Shown one piece after another: positions 11,241-21,362 of a stretch of DNA of 64,000 nt. Source of the stretch: Thereva unica (Eukaryota; Arthropoda; Insecta; Diptera; Therevidae); the NCBI GenBank assembly GCA_949987705.1, contig CATLJY010000097.1, positions 17,125 through 81,124 of the forward strand, written 5' to 3'. Position 1 is the first letter of the stretch, and each line of letters opens with the position of its first letter. The notes under the pieces were generated by a model, which ran no database searches, was not told the DNA's origin, and was given only the letters and a program-made list of their open reading frames with translations. The position numbers and the translations under genes were made by a program.

Positions 11241-12125
11241 ACACTCACTAGAAAATGAGTAGTTATAAATTATAGGATCACGTCGCCTACAAAAAGTCAT
11301 GACTTCGCATTTACTAATATTAAGAACCAGGTTGTTGTTAGCGCACCAAGAGTAGAAGGTGTCGAGGTCGACTTGCAAAAGTTTGAAGTCCCCCATACTC
11401 TTTACGTGACGGTACAATTTGATGTCATCAGCATAATTCAGGATTCTGCAGTGTCTTAGCAAGGTAACAATATCATCAATAGAAAGAATAAAGAGGATAG
11501 GGCCAAGATGACTGCCTTGAGGGACACCGGATGACGCCTCAATGGTCGGGGATTTGGATCCACGGAAAAGGACTTGGTAGGTCCTGTCAGCTAAGTAGGA
11601 CTGGAACCATAATAAAAGGGCTTCAGGGAAACCTAACTTTTTTAGTTTGAAAAGTATAATGGAGTGGGAAAGCTTGTCAAATGCCTTACTGAAATCAGTG
11701 TAAACACAATCAGTTTGGCAACCGGAAACGAAGCCTTCAACAGCATGGGAAGTGAATTCAAGGAGATTGGTGGTAGTGGAACGAGCTGGAAGAAAACCAT
11801 GCTGGTTCGTAGAAATAAGTTTCTTGCAGATGGGCACGATTGCAGAATAAATGATTGACTCAAAAAGCTTTGGTATGACAGACAGCTTGGCAATTGGTCT
11901 GTAATTCGATATTTCGTTCTTGCTACCACTTTTTTGAATAGGAAATATGAACGAATTCTTCCAAAGAGTAGGGAAATACCCTTTATCTAAGGATTTTTTA
12001 AAAAGGGTTTTAAGTGGAGACTGGAGAACCTCCACATAGGATTTAAGGAGAGCAGGAGGGATACCGTCAGGGCCGGAAGTGAAATCGTATGGGAGTTCGT
12101 CAATATGTTTCCATGATATCGTCAA
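11109..12125 (-). pseudogene. LINE1 reverse transcriptase
   Basis: About 300 codons with canonical RT blocks in order: GPDGIPPALLK, NYRPIAKLSVIPKLFE, QHGFLPARSTTTNL, DFSKAFDKL, SSGVPQGSHLGP and LNYADDIKLYR (catalytic YADD). The frame is lost near 11,200-11,240 and near 12,110, where a preceding piece (12,125-12,291) continues in another frame. It copied RNA at the target site by target-primed reverse transcription; this copy is defective. Confidence 0.85.
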
Positions 12126-12302
12126 TGGAAATTGAGAGAGATAAACTAGTAGCCTCTCGGTGTGGAGTTATGTGACGAAAATTATTGTCATTAGGCTGAA
12201 AGTTAGAAGGGGTGAAAGATTGATGAAAGAATGAAGCAAACATGTTGCAAATCGACGAAGACTCACTACTTGACCAGTTAATGTGCTGCATAGTATTTGG
12301 GT

Positions 12303-12490
12303 AGTGTCAGAGCTATACGAGTACAGTGAATAAGAGATCTAGGAGGTAATAGTAGTAGACTGTGAAAACGGGATTATTGAGAAAAGGAGTCGCCGCTGAA
12401 TATTAGACTGAGAGAGTTCAGTTTTGTTTCCATTGTTTATTTTTTAATTAAATAAACGTTCCTTGAAAATATTGATTTTTATTTAGAGAT
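12303..12490 (+). repeat. Possible LTR R/U5 remnant of gypsy1
   Basis: Non-coding stretch directly before the gypsy1 ORFs, with a T-rich segment and an AATAAA-type signal near 12,450. Position suggests the downstream half of a 5' LTR, truncated by LINE1. No matching second LTR is present, so this is tentative. Confidence 0.35.
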
Positions 12491-12498
12491 ACCGTAGA

Positions 12499-12870
12499 TT
12501 GCCATCCTTAACAATTCAGAAGTGGAATACGTGGCCCGCCTATATAAAAAAAGAAGAATTTGAACAATTGCGGAAAATGTCGGAAAATTTACATAACTTG
12601 AAACTCAAACAGCTACAAAGGCTTTGTACGAGGAACAAGCTGCCTAAAAGCGGACAGAAAGATACTCTAGTAAAGAGACTAGAAAATCATTTAATGCAAA
12701 ACGAAATTTCAGAATTGGAAATTAGTTCGGACAAAGAAAACTCGAAAACGGATATGACCGAGAAAAAGCTAACATCTACGCCGCTTCAAAGGAACATGCA
12801 ATCAACAGTTATGGATAATTCTACGTTGATGCAAAGTTATCCACCGCAATCGAACCCGCCGAACTGGTAG
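12499..12870 (+). CDS. gypsy1 ORF with SAP-like DNA-binding motif
   Basis: 123 codons. Residues about 31-66 (LKLKQLQRLCTRNKLPKSG, then KDTLVKRLENHL) match the SAP helix-extension-helix pattern, a motif that binds AT-rich DNA. The rest is charged and Ser/Thr-rich. It lies directly ahead of gag, with a broken connection (12,870-13,040) that reads on in another frame, so it was probably the gag N-terminus. The true start may be upstream. Confidence 0.6.
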   Translation: MPSLTIQKWNTWPAYIKKEEFEQLRKMSENLHNLKLKQLQRLCTRNKLPKSGQKDTLVKRLENHLMQNEISELEISSDKENSKTDMTEKKLTSTPLQRNMQSTVMDNSTLMQSYPPQSNPPNW

Positions 12871-13039
12871 TACAACAACATGGTCGCCGATTACTTCAAC
12901 GCGTCATTTTTCATCTGCACCCACTACAACCTTTCTGCCGACCTGATCAACTTTTATACCACATCATAAAACTTGTACATCAGTTTACTCTCAACAACAA
13001 TTCCAGATAACACAGAACGTTCCTCCGTATAATACGTCA

Positions 13040-13790
13040 GTGCAGTTTCCTTATCACCAACAGGATTGCAGTCTTCCAGCCATTCAGATGTCCACAGCTC
13101 CAATAAGATCACAAATAAATATTCAAGAGAGTGACAGAAACTCAGCTATGCGAACCGTTCCAGATTATGCAGTACCAAGGCAAGAAGCTCATTACGGAAA
13201 CGTAAGAGATATTATCGAGATAATACCAAGGTTCCACCCGTTCGAAGGAACATCTCTAAATGCAGCTCAGTTCATAGAGAGAATAAACCAACTTAAATCG
13301 GCATACGGATGGGATGATAAGATTCTGCTTTTCGCTGTGTACGCTAAGCTAAAAGGACCAGCAAAGATGTGGATAGATAATTCTAAAGTATTCTCCACTT
13401 GGATGGAGTTTACAAATTGTTTCCTTAAACATTTCCCGTGTGAGGTAAATCTCGCAGATATACACCTACAACTAATCGAAAGTAAGCAAAAGCCGCTAGA
13501 AACAATGGAACAATTTTATTACAGAATGCTTACTCTTGGGAGAAAAGGAAACTTACCAGAAATAGCGATTATAAAATATATGCTTAGAGGTCTCAGGGAT
13601 AAGGATTTCGTAAGATCTGCATCCACGATACAAATTGTAGGCTGTACTGACTTGCTGACAACAATTATACGTTATTCTAGTTTAAATACATCTCGGCAAG
13701 TCGAACCGAGAGCAAACAATCGATTTAAATACCAAACTGATGTCTGTTTGGGTTCACAGCCACACTATAAGGCCCCAAATTCGAAGCCTA
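13040..13790 (+). pseudogene. gypsy1 gag (retrotransposon gag domain)
   Basis: Contains the Retrotrans_gag-type core: IPRFHPFEGTS, FIERINQLKSAYGWDD, LKGPAKMWID, FTNCFLKHFP, METMEQFYYRM-like and IIKYMLRGLRD. It forms the capsid. The frame changes near 13,790 as it enters the nucleocapsid zinc knuckles. Confidence 0.8.
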
Positions 13791-14307
13791 AAGAAATTTT
13801 GTGCTTATTGTTTCCGAGCCCGACATATATCCATTAATTGCCCAAAACCGGCTCGAAGAGAAAGATGTACAATATGTTTACGAACAAAATCATCTTGCAG
13901 CCGATTGCCCGCAGAAAACAAGAAACGTTCATGAGAAGACGAATGTCAACAGAATTTCAGCTGAATGCACAAAACAAATACTTTGTGACAAAATAAAAAA
14001 ATCCGTCAAGATTTGTGGACAAGAATACTTAGCTTTCATCGATCCTGGTAGTACTCACAACTTGATTAGAAGGGAAATTGCAACAAAACTGGGTCCAACC
14101 AATAAAGTCAATGTTACCCTTACAGGATTCGGGATTCTTGATGGCCAAGATGCAATAAACATAAGTATCGAATTTGATAATAAATTGTTTAAAATTAATG
14201 CTCTGATCGTTGCTGATGAACTATTAGATTTTGATCTCCTTTTAGGAAAGGATATTCTATGTGACAAAGGTCAACGTTTGATAATAGAAAATCTGGGTCG
14301 AAAATAA
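13791..14307 (+). pseudogene. gypsy1 zinc knuckles and aspartic protease
   Basis: A first CCHC knuckle (FCAYCFRARHISINC) is in one frame and a second region is in another. It is followed from about 13,980 by a retropepsin domain with active-site FIDPGSTHNLI (D-P-G instead of the usual D-T/S-G) and the late DFDLLLGKDIL loop. The protease would cleave Gag-Pol. It stops at 14,307, where an intact element would continue into RT. Confidence 0.8.
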
Positions 14308-14332
14308 CGAGGATTTAAAGGTAGGAGCAAAC

Positions 14333-15250
14333 TTGTCATTGTCGAACCTCAATCACTTGAAGCAGATATTACAAAAATACCGGAAATGCTTTGCCACATC
14401 AGTTTTCGAACTCGGGAAATGTTCGACAACGAAAATGAAGATTAGGTTATCATCCGCAAAGAGCCAATTTCATCAAAGCCCTACCGAATTGCTTTTGCCA
14501 AGAGACAAGTTGTCGAAAAAATAATTAAGGACTTATTGGAAAGCAAAATCATTTGCCCGTCAGAATCTGAATATGCGTCCCCAATTGTCCTCATCGAGAA
14601 AGGGAATAAAGAAAGCCGTCTATGTGTAGATTACCGACGACTAAATAAAATTACAATAAGACAGCCATATCCAATGCCGAATATGGAAGATCAATTTGCA
14701 CTGCTAGCTGGATGTAAATTCTTTACCGTATTGGATTTAAAGATGGGATACCATCAGATCGAAATGGATGAGTCATCCAAAAAGTTTACAGCCTTTATTA
14801 CACATAACGGGCATTTTGAGTACAATAGAATGCCATTCTATTCGGTTTGGTGAATGCCCCTGGAGAATTCCAAAAGTTGATGAACAAAATTATCGCTTGC
14901 ATGAATCCAGGCGAAGCCCTTGCTTACCTGGACGACATTATTTTACCCAGCCATGACGTAAATGAAAGGCTTGGAATCCTAGAAAAGTTTTTGAAACTCT
15001 TGTATACTCATGGCCTGACCGTCAGACTTGACAAATGCAAATTCCTAGCTACTGAGATTACTTACCTAGGACACATAGTAAATGAAAATGGTATTCTTCC
15101 TGGAAAGGAAAAAATCAGTGCCATCAAAAATGTCAAAACCCCTCTTAATATTACAGAAGTAAGACGTTTCCTTGGATTAACGGGATTTTTTAGGAAATTT
15201 GTTCCGGAGTATTCAATATTATTGCTTCACCTATTACAAAGTCAAAAATA
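14333..15250 (+). pseudogene. gypsy1 reverse transcriptase
   Basis: Three overlapping frames encode RT blocks: YASPIVLIEKG, LCVDYRRLNKIT, FTVLDLKMGYHQIEM, KFTAFITHNGHFEYNRMPF, NAPGEFQKLMN, LAYLDDIIL (catalytic YLDD), YLGHIV and EVRRFLGLTGFFRKF. Frameshifts fall near 14,525 and 14,850. The sequence breaks off before RNase H. Confidence 0.85.
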
Positions 15251-15387
15251 GCAGCTTCGTTAGCAGCTTTTCTGCTGTTTTGGACAAGCTGCTATAGCAG
15301 AAGTGTTGAACAGACCCCGGTATACTTAAGTTCTAGTGTGCTATTTTTGTGTGTTTCAAGTTTACTATTCATTTATATATCGTTTGG

Positions 15388-16020
15388 CTAGAGTTTGCTC
15401 GCCAGCTCTGCCGCTTTCACAATGCCTTCACTGAATATTTTTCTTACCAATTCAATCGGGTGCATGATTAGTTTGCGAAGTCTGTTTTGCATTAGCTGGA
15501 GCATGTATGTCAGGACTGGTGTAATTTTTGCCGATTCATATATTGTTTTGGCTGCGTTCAAGTTACGCAGCTGACTGCAAAATATATTATCAAAATACAT
15601 TTCTTATATAGCAAGGTTTTAGTTTCTCTTGGAAGCGTCTTAGAGTTAATTAACGGCTTTATGGCTGCTACTTTATATGGGCGTCTCTCAGTTTAAGTCT
15701 TACGTGTGGGTTATACTTGAATCTGTGATGCATCTGGACTCCCCGGTACTTCATAAAATATTTGTGTGGAATTGTGTGATCTTTAATGGCTGTTTTGCAG
15801 GGTTTTGATTCCAATTTTATTAAAATTTTCCCCTGATTAATTTCTAAGCTCCATTTATTTAGGTAATCTATTATTTTGTTGACATGTGTTTGAAGTTTTT
15901 CCGTGGCTTTAATAGTAATCCCAATCAAGTGTATCGTCAGCGTATTGTATGCAAGTTATGTTAATAAAAGGAATTTTGTGGGGAAGTTGTGTCGGGGGAC
16001 TCCAGATTCAATTTTGAACG
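15388..16020 (-). pseudogene. Jockey-like LINE RT tail fragment (LINE4)
   Basis: Minus strand, reading from about 16,020: a degraded SGVP-like block, then QYADDTLDW (RT motif C), LQTHVNKIIDYLNKWSLEIN, and YRGVQMHHRFKYN. A further frame (15,388-15,600) carries a C-terminal TYMLQLMQNRLRKL. At least two frameshifts. A 45-bp piece close to plus positions 15,465-15,510 recurs at 16,697-16,742, so a second scrap of the same family lies nearby. Confidence 0.65.
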
Positions 16021-16187
16021 GTTGAGAGGTTAGTTCTGTGTAACAGTCTCAATTTACAAGTTGTGATTACAATATGCATTACTCCAAATCAAAAATCTTA
16101 TTAGTATTATGGCCATATACAAAAGACTGATTAGAATTTCTTGGCAGAGGCCAAGATTCGGGTCAACCTATTAACTTTCTTTAAGAC

Positions 16188-16340
16188 CAGGTAAATTTAA
16201 CCATGAATAATGATCGATTGGTTTCAGAAACACTACACGGCACCACCATTGATGCTGTATTTGCCCGATAGCTTAATGTCCTTTGTATGAAACTATTCGT
16301 ATCATATTTTAGCTACCCAAACCTGCTCAATTCAATTAAG
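16188..16340 (+). pseudogene. Helentron endonuclease scrap
   Basis: Translation gives NNDR, TTIDAVFAR, a stop, then KLFVSYFSYPN. This matches the end of the longer endonuclease relic at 45,978-46,766 (NDRKLS, TTIDAVFTRYL, FISYFSYHN). That frame I read as the AP-type endonuclease of a Helentron. The fragment is only about 150 bp and has one in-frame stop. Confidence 0.6.
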
Positions 16341-16528
16341 TAACCACTAGAGGAAGAATCTAGGGAAGTTAACATAATTTAGAAGTGACGTTTATTTTAG
16401 TAGCGGCATAGGAAGTAGAATAAGTCTACCCTAGGTCGATGAACCCACAGGTTCATAGCAAATGTGGAGGGATGGGTCACGAGAGAGCATGGAGAGGTAA
16501 GTTACGAGAGTATACCTCCACCTGAAGC

Positions 16529-16634
16529 GCGTTCAAAACCTTACTATGGTAAACCACGTGGTAAGCTGTGGTTATGCTGCATCATTTGCCTTAACCACGA
16601 AAATTTATGTTTAACCATGGAGGGTTTTGAACGC
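16529..16634. repeat. Short palindromic MITE
   Basis: Inverted ends GCGTTCAAAACC and GGTTTTGAACGC enclose about 80 bp whose arms also pair (ATGGTAAACC/TTAACCATGG). No coding capacity. No target duplication that I can confirm. Confidence 0.55.
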
Positions 16635-16696
16635 ACCATGGTTAACTACAAGTTAAAGAAATTGAAAAAAATTTTCATAAAAAAATCTATGCTATT

Positions 16697-16742
16697 TGCT
16701 TGATTAGTTTCCGAGGTCTGTTTTGCATTAGCTGGAGCATGA
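16697..16742. repeat. Second copy of LINE4-like segment
   Basis: Matches about 45 bp of the LINE4 relic (TGTTTTGCATTAGCTGGAGC in both). It probably marks another deleted copy of the same LINE. Confidence 0.6.
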
Positions 16743-16880
16743 AGATAATTGCCCGTTTTCCTTTTTTCTATAAAATTTATTAAAACTCCAGGAAAGCTCC
16801 CTTGGGAGTGCTCCAAGTGCACTCCCCTGTGCAGCGCTCCCAATTTTTCCCACTGGAATCCTGATGTCCCATTTCATTTT

Positions 16881-17249
16881 GGCGGCGGCGCGTGGGATCA
16901 AAAAAACCCCTCCAATCTGATGCGCTGCGCGATTGCGCTGCTCGTATGGGGCTGAAATGAAAAATGAAAGGAAAAACCCGTTGTGGCTTCGATGTGAACC
17001 TGGTTTAGTAAAGAAATTGTGATTTTTTGGAAACGCCAGAAAATTGAATTTTTGGGGCCGCTATTTTGATAAATTTACAAGCACCAACATGAGATTTCTG
17101 CAGATTTGTAATAACAAGTAGGTTCACATCGAAGGGATGAGTCTTCCGAAGGTGTGGTTAAAATTTCATCGCGATCGGTTGAGCCGTTCTTATGTAATCG
17201 CGCAGCGCATCAGACTGGAGGGGGTTTTTTGATCCCACGCGCCGCCGCC
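16881..17249. mobile_element. MITE with ~54-bp terminal inverted repeats
   Basis: Left end GGCGGCGGCGCGTGGGATCA runs on through a near-complete inverted match to the right end, which finishes ...TGATCCCACGCGCCGCCGCC. Inner arms also pair (TTCGATGTGAACC/GGTTCACATCGAA). Element is 369 bp, non-coding, and much more GC-rich at the ends than its surroundings. No clear target duplication. Confidence 0.8.
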
Positions 17250-18059
17250 ACCTTGGATTCTCGGGTCAAAAAAATGGAACTAGTTGGGATGTGGGTTTGA
17301 CCCCTTCGGTCCACACGATTAACCTCCCAGTATGATGAACGAAGATGGAATAAACTGACTTCTTACAAAATAGTTATACGTTTAGCACTAGTGGAAAATT
17401 AGCTAGTATCAGAACTGATAACAAAGCAATCCTGAGAGAAGCTAGTTGAAATAACTATAATAGTGGTAAATCAACAAGATTTTTCTAGAGAATTTGTTTT
17501 TCCTGAACGTTAGCAAACAAACATTTCCTCCGTATTTCGTTCGCTGCACTAAAGCGGGTGTTCAAATTGAGCTGAAGCGCCATTGACAAACTGAGAAGCG
17601 AATGACTTCATTTGGAAATTCCAAAGCTTTCCGGAGATATTAGCAAAACTGTAACTGTTAAGTACTTGTCAGACTTGACCAAAAAGAACCAATTTTGCGG
17701 TAACTACCTTAAATCCCGGGATTAACCGCAATTTTCTGAAACTGTATCACGCGTGAAAACAATTCCCCGTCAAAAACTGTTCATCCAAGGTTTGATTTTG
17801 AAAGGTTTTAGGATTTTGACAAGTGATGTTTCGTTGAAGGGCGATCGCTCTGCAGAACCCAAAAAAGATCACCTCGTTTAGAACGGGCCTCATTCCATCG
17901 AGTTTATTAGATATTAGCAAAACTTGTCAATTTAAGGTCTTTCTGACAATTAGTCGAAGTTTTTGTATTTAAACAAAAAAGGCCCGACCGAATATTATGA
18001 AATTTTTTTCAGAGTATTTCTTCGTTAATATTCGCTTTTCGGCACCTCAATGAAGTCGA

Positions 18060-18540
18060 CATAGTTTTTAGTTTGCGTGGTATCGTGCAGGTACAAAAAT
18101 CATAAACGTCGTTTAAACAAAAAAACGGTTCGACCGAATTTTATGAAAATCTTTTCAGATCATATTTTGGTTAATACTCTTCGAACGGCACGTCAACTAA
18201 GTCGATATCTTTTATAGTTCGCGCAATATCGTGCAGGTACAAAAATCACTTATGTCATTTAAACCAAAAAACCGCTCGACCGAATACAATAAAAATCTTT
18301 TCATATTATATTGTCGCTAATACGCTTCGAACGGCACCTCAAGTAAGTCAATATCTTTCGTGGTTCGGGCGATATCGTGCAGGTACAAAAATCACTTACG
18401 TCGCTCAAACAAAAAAACGGCTGGACCGAATTTCATGAAATTCTTTTCAGATCATATTTCGGTTAATACGCTTCGAACAACACCTCAACGAAGTCGATAT
18501 CAGTTTTGGTTCGCGCGATATCGTGCAGGAAAAAATGACC
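18060..18540. repeat. ~144-bp tandem repeats inside HINE-1
   Basis: Four units share CGTGCAGGTACAAAAATCA-type cores, at about 18,083, 18,227, 18,371 and a diverged one at 18,520. Each unit also holds a palindromic CGATATCG or similar and a TTCGAACGGCACCTCAA-like block. The same array occurs in HINE-2, HINE-3 and HINE-4, so it is an internal component of the family. Confidence 0.8.
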
Positions 18541-18678
18541 ACATCCGTACGCACATACACACACACACACACACGCACATACTTCCTCCCAATTTTTTGT
18601 TTAAAATGCTCCTGGGACCTTGAAAGATGAAAATACGTTGAAATTTTCGATTTCGATTTTCGGACCGATTACAATAAC

Positions 18679-18688
18679 TTCCTATACT
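18679..18688. repeat. Target duplication of LINE5, left copy
   Basis: TTCCTATACT here and again at 39,593-39,602. Both are parts of the HINE-1 5' end, and they bracket LINE5 plus everything nested in it. This is the key evidence that HINE-1 was one element before LINE5 arrived. Confidence 0.75.
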
Positions 18689-18710
18689 CATTCATCATCA
18701 TTGTGCTCCT

Positions 18711-19157
18711 TTAATCCCTCATGGGACATAGGGCGGAAACAGTTGCCCTCCAGCGGACTCTGTTTTGCACGACAACTCTCAGCTCCGACCAGGATCTCCC
18801 AGTTGTTGCGGCTTCTGCTAATAGGGTTCTCCTCCATGTTGTCCTAGGTCTTCCGACTCGACGGGATCCTTGCGGAATCCAGTCGAGGGCCTGTTTGGCT
18901 AGATTTTCATTTTCGCGTCGCAAGGTGTGGCCAACCCAATTCCATTTCCTTCGTCTGATTTGGTCGTCTATCCTTTCTTGGCCGGCACGGCACCATAGTT
19001 CTTCGTTTGAAATTCTATCCTGCCATCGGATTTTTAGGATTCGACGCAAGCATCTGTTGACGAAGACTTGTAGGCGCCCTGTGATGAGTTGGGTGACTTT
19101 CCATGTTTCGCAACCGTACAAAAGTACTGCCTTAACGTTGGAGTTGAACAGCCGCAA
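18711..19157 (-). pseudogene. LINE5 C-terminal domain
   Basis: 149 codons: LRLFNSNVKAVLLYGCETWK, INRCLRRILKIRWQDRISN-like, RRRKWNWVGHTLRR and a Arg-rich end GRPRTTWRR. This is the standard C-terminus of RTE-like proteins. It keeps the uninverted version of a segment that is inverted in LINE6, which makes it a useful reference. Confidence 0.85.
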
Positions 19158-19228
19158 TTTGGTGTTAGTTGAGATCTCCGTTGATCTCCATATGCGGAAC
19201 AGGCATGCATATGCGCCTCGTGCTTTAT

Positions 19229-19540
19229 TTATTCTGGAACTGACATCTTCTTCTGCACCGCCATTTTCGGTAATAATACTACCGAGGTAGCAGAATTCAG
19301 CGCAGTCCGTTCAATGGTGTTTGCATTTATCCGCATTTCTTTAGTTTTAGTTGGATTTAGCCTTAAGCCTGCTGGACTACTTTCTGTTGCCAAATTGTTA
19401 ATCATGTTTTTGAGGTCCTGGTGACTGTGGGCCAGCAAACAGATATCATCTGCGTAGTCGAGATCCTTAAGGCGGTCTAACAAACTCCATTGTATGCCGC
19501 CTGTTCTACTATCTAGAGCGCCGACAAGGATGTCATTTAT
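19229..19540 (-). pseudogene. LINE5 RT palm end
   Basis: INDILVGALDSRTGGIQW, DLDYADDICLLAHS (catalytic YADD) and LNPTKTKEMRINANTIE, then a frame break. The coding sequence is cut at 19,540 by HINE-2 and continues at 39,397. The residue after PTKTK is Glu here, but a stop in LINE6. Confidence 0.85.
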
Positions 19541-20470
19541 TAACTTCCCAGTATAGGAAGTTATTGTAATCGGTCCGAAAATCGAAATCGAAAATTTCAA
19601 CTTATTTTCATCTTTCAAGGTCCCAGGAGCATTTTAAACAAAAAATTGGGAGGAAGTATGTGCTTGTGTGTGTGTGTGTGTGTGTGTATGTGCGTACGGA
19701 TGTGGTCATATTTTCCTGCACGATATCGCGCGAACCAAAACTGATATCGACTTCGTTGAGGTGTTGTTCGAAGCGTATTAACCGAAATATGATCTGAAAA
19801 GAATATCATGAAATTCGGTCCAGCCGTTTTTTTGTTTGAGCGACGTAAGTGATTTTTGTACCTGCACGATATCGCCCGAACCACGAAAGATATTGACTTA
19901 CTTGAGGTGCCGTTCGAAGCGTATTAGCGACAATATTATCTGAAAAGATTTTTATAATATTCGGTCCAGCGGGTTTTTGTTTTAAATGACTTAAGTGATT
20001 TTTGTACCTGCACGATATCGCGCGAACTATAAAAGATATCGACTTAGTTGACGTGCCGTTCGAAGAGTATTAACCAAAATATGATCTGAAAAGATTTTCA
20101 TAAAATTCGGTGGAGCCGTTTTTTTGTTTAAGCGGCGTAAGTGATTTTTGTACCTGCACGATATGGCCCGAACCACAAAACATATTGACTTACTCGAGGT
20201 GCCGTTCGAAGCGTATTAGCGACAATATAATCTGAAAATATTTTTATAATATTCGTTCCAGCGGGTTTTTGGTTTAAATGACTTAAGTGATTTGTGAACC
20301 TGCACGATACCGCGCGAACTAAAAACTATATCGACTTCATTGAGGTGCCGAAAAACATTAATACATCAATTTTATATATGTACATTTTCGTTATCCTAAT
20401 CTTGTAAGTGCGCACATTTAGTTTGACATTTTAGCGGAAATATTGATAAACAATTGTGACAAATTCTCGG

Positions 20471-20751
20471 TGTTAAGGACAGTCTATGAGCCTTTAATTT
20501 TATCTTCACATTCATTCATCTAGTACCATCTTCACATTCAGTCAACTACTACCATCTGCACATATATCATCCACTGGAAGCTCTTTTACACATTTTAGTC
20601 AGTAATTAATACGCTGTGTCAGAGACCAGATCTCGGCCAGTTTCCTTATTGTTAAACAGTTACTCAGTTCCCAGTGAACACAATAAATGTCGTTTATAAT
20701 TAAAAGCTCTTGCGTTTTAACTTTGCTATTAACGTAACATTTTAAGTAACA
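20471..20751 (+). repeat. BEL1 5' LTR
   Basis: Starts TGTTAAGGAC and ends TTTAAGTAACA. Contains an AATAAATG polyadenylation-type signal at about 20,680. Nearly identical to 38,978-39,261. Confidence 0.95.
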
Positions 20752-20755
20752 TTTT

Positions 20756-20773
20756 TGGTGCCGAAACCCGGGA
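20756..20773 (+). promoter_or_regulatory. BEL1 primer binding site, tRNA-Phe type
   Basis: TGGTGCCGAAACCCGGGA starts 5 bp after the LTR. It is complementary to the 3' end of eukaryotic tRNA-Phe (GAA), ...TCCCGGGTTTCGGCA plus CCA. BEL2 uses the same site although its LTRs are unrelated. Confidence 0.85.
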
Positions 20774-21214
20774 ACCTGCTTCCCAAAGATCAGTAATTAA
20801 AATCATAGTCGAGTGCATACAAAGTACAATTAACGGTATAATACCTCTATACGGTATTCGAATTGTGCCTTCGCGTCGAGTAATTAATAGCAAAACACGG
20901 TTTTCTAAATATTATCAGTGCATTAGCCCAGTTGCATTATTGTCCGTTATCCCCATCTTTAGAGATAACAGCATGAGCATACCATCAAATTCAATGAATT
21001 CCGATACCATGCGGTTATGCTACGTACGAATCCTGATCCAACCCTGTGAAGCTACATAATCCAGAGTCAAGCTCGTGGGATCATAAAGCTTTCGAAGCCA
21101 AATGATCAGGAAAAGTTAGGAATTTGATTAAAATCATAAGTCCTGGTGAGTCCGTTCCAATTATTACTTTTACTAAAAAATATCATTAATTCTGGTGTGA
21201 CTAATAAACATAAC
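20774..21214 (+). other. BEL1 leader, first part
   Basis: Untranslated leader between PBS and LINE2. No ORF or structure recognised. Confidence 0.5.
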
Positions 21215-21245
<31 letters not shown>

Positions 21246-21362
21246 TTCGCCAAACAAGGCACACTTAAACTAGGTATACATATACTTAGATTAAAACATA
21301 GTGTACAGTCTTTTTCATATAACTACTGTTAGCTACTAAAAACCTACAATTGTCAGGAGGGG

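Larger units (their letters stand above)
10459..12300 (-). mobile_element. LINE1, 5'-truncated non-LTR retrotransposon
   Basis: Minus-strand LINE containing the reverse transcriptase and C-terminal domain only. The 3' end is marked by a TTA/ATT repeat tail at about 10,461-10,477 on the plus strand, instead of poly-A. Upstream, coding similarity stops near 12,300 where gypsy1 LTR-like sequence begins. No endonuclease is present. The RT resembles LINE2 (21,363-24,194), probably the same broad clade. Confidence 0.75.
12300..15250 (+). mobile_element. gypsy1, 3'-truncated Ty3/gypsy element
   Basis: Plus-strand order: possible LTR remnant, SAP-domain ORF, gag, zinc knuckles, aspartic protease, reverse transcriptase. 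RNase H and integrase are missing; similarity ends at about 15,246 just after the RT thumb. Several frameshifts break gag-pol. Its upstream side abuts LINE1. No 3' LTR is recognised within the window. Confidence 0.8.

Noticed and set aside
18060..18540. Regular ~144-bp spaced repeats that might suggest a CRISPR-like array
   Set aside because: Repeat units are long, degenerate and contiguous, and occur in all HINE copies. The context is eukaryotic mobile DNA.
18721..19290. 189-codon plus-strand ORF
   Set aside because: It is the antisense of the LINE5 C-terminal domain; the mirrored ORF at 62,193-62,642 minus is the antisense of LINE6.
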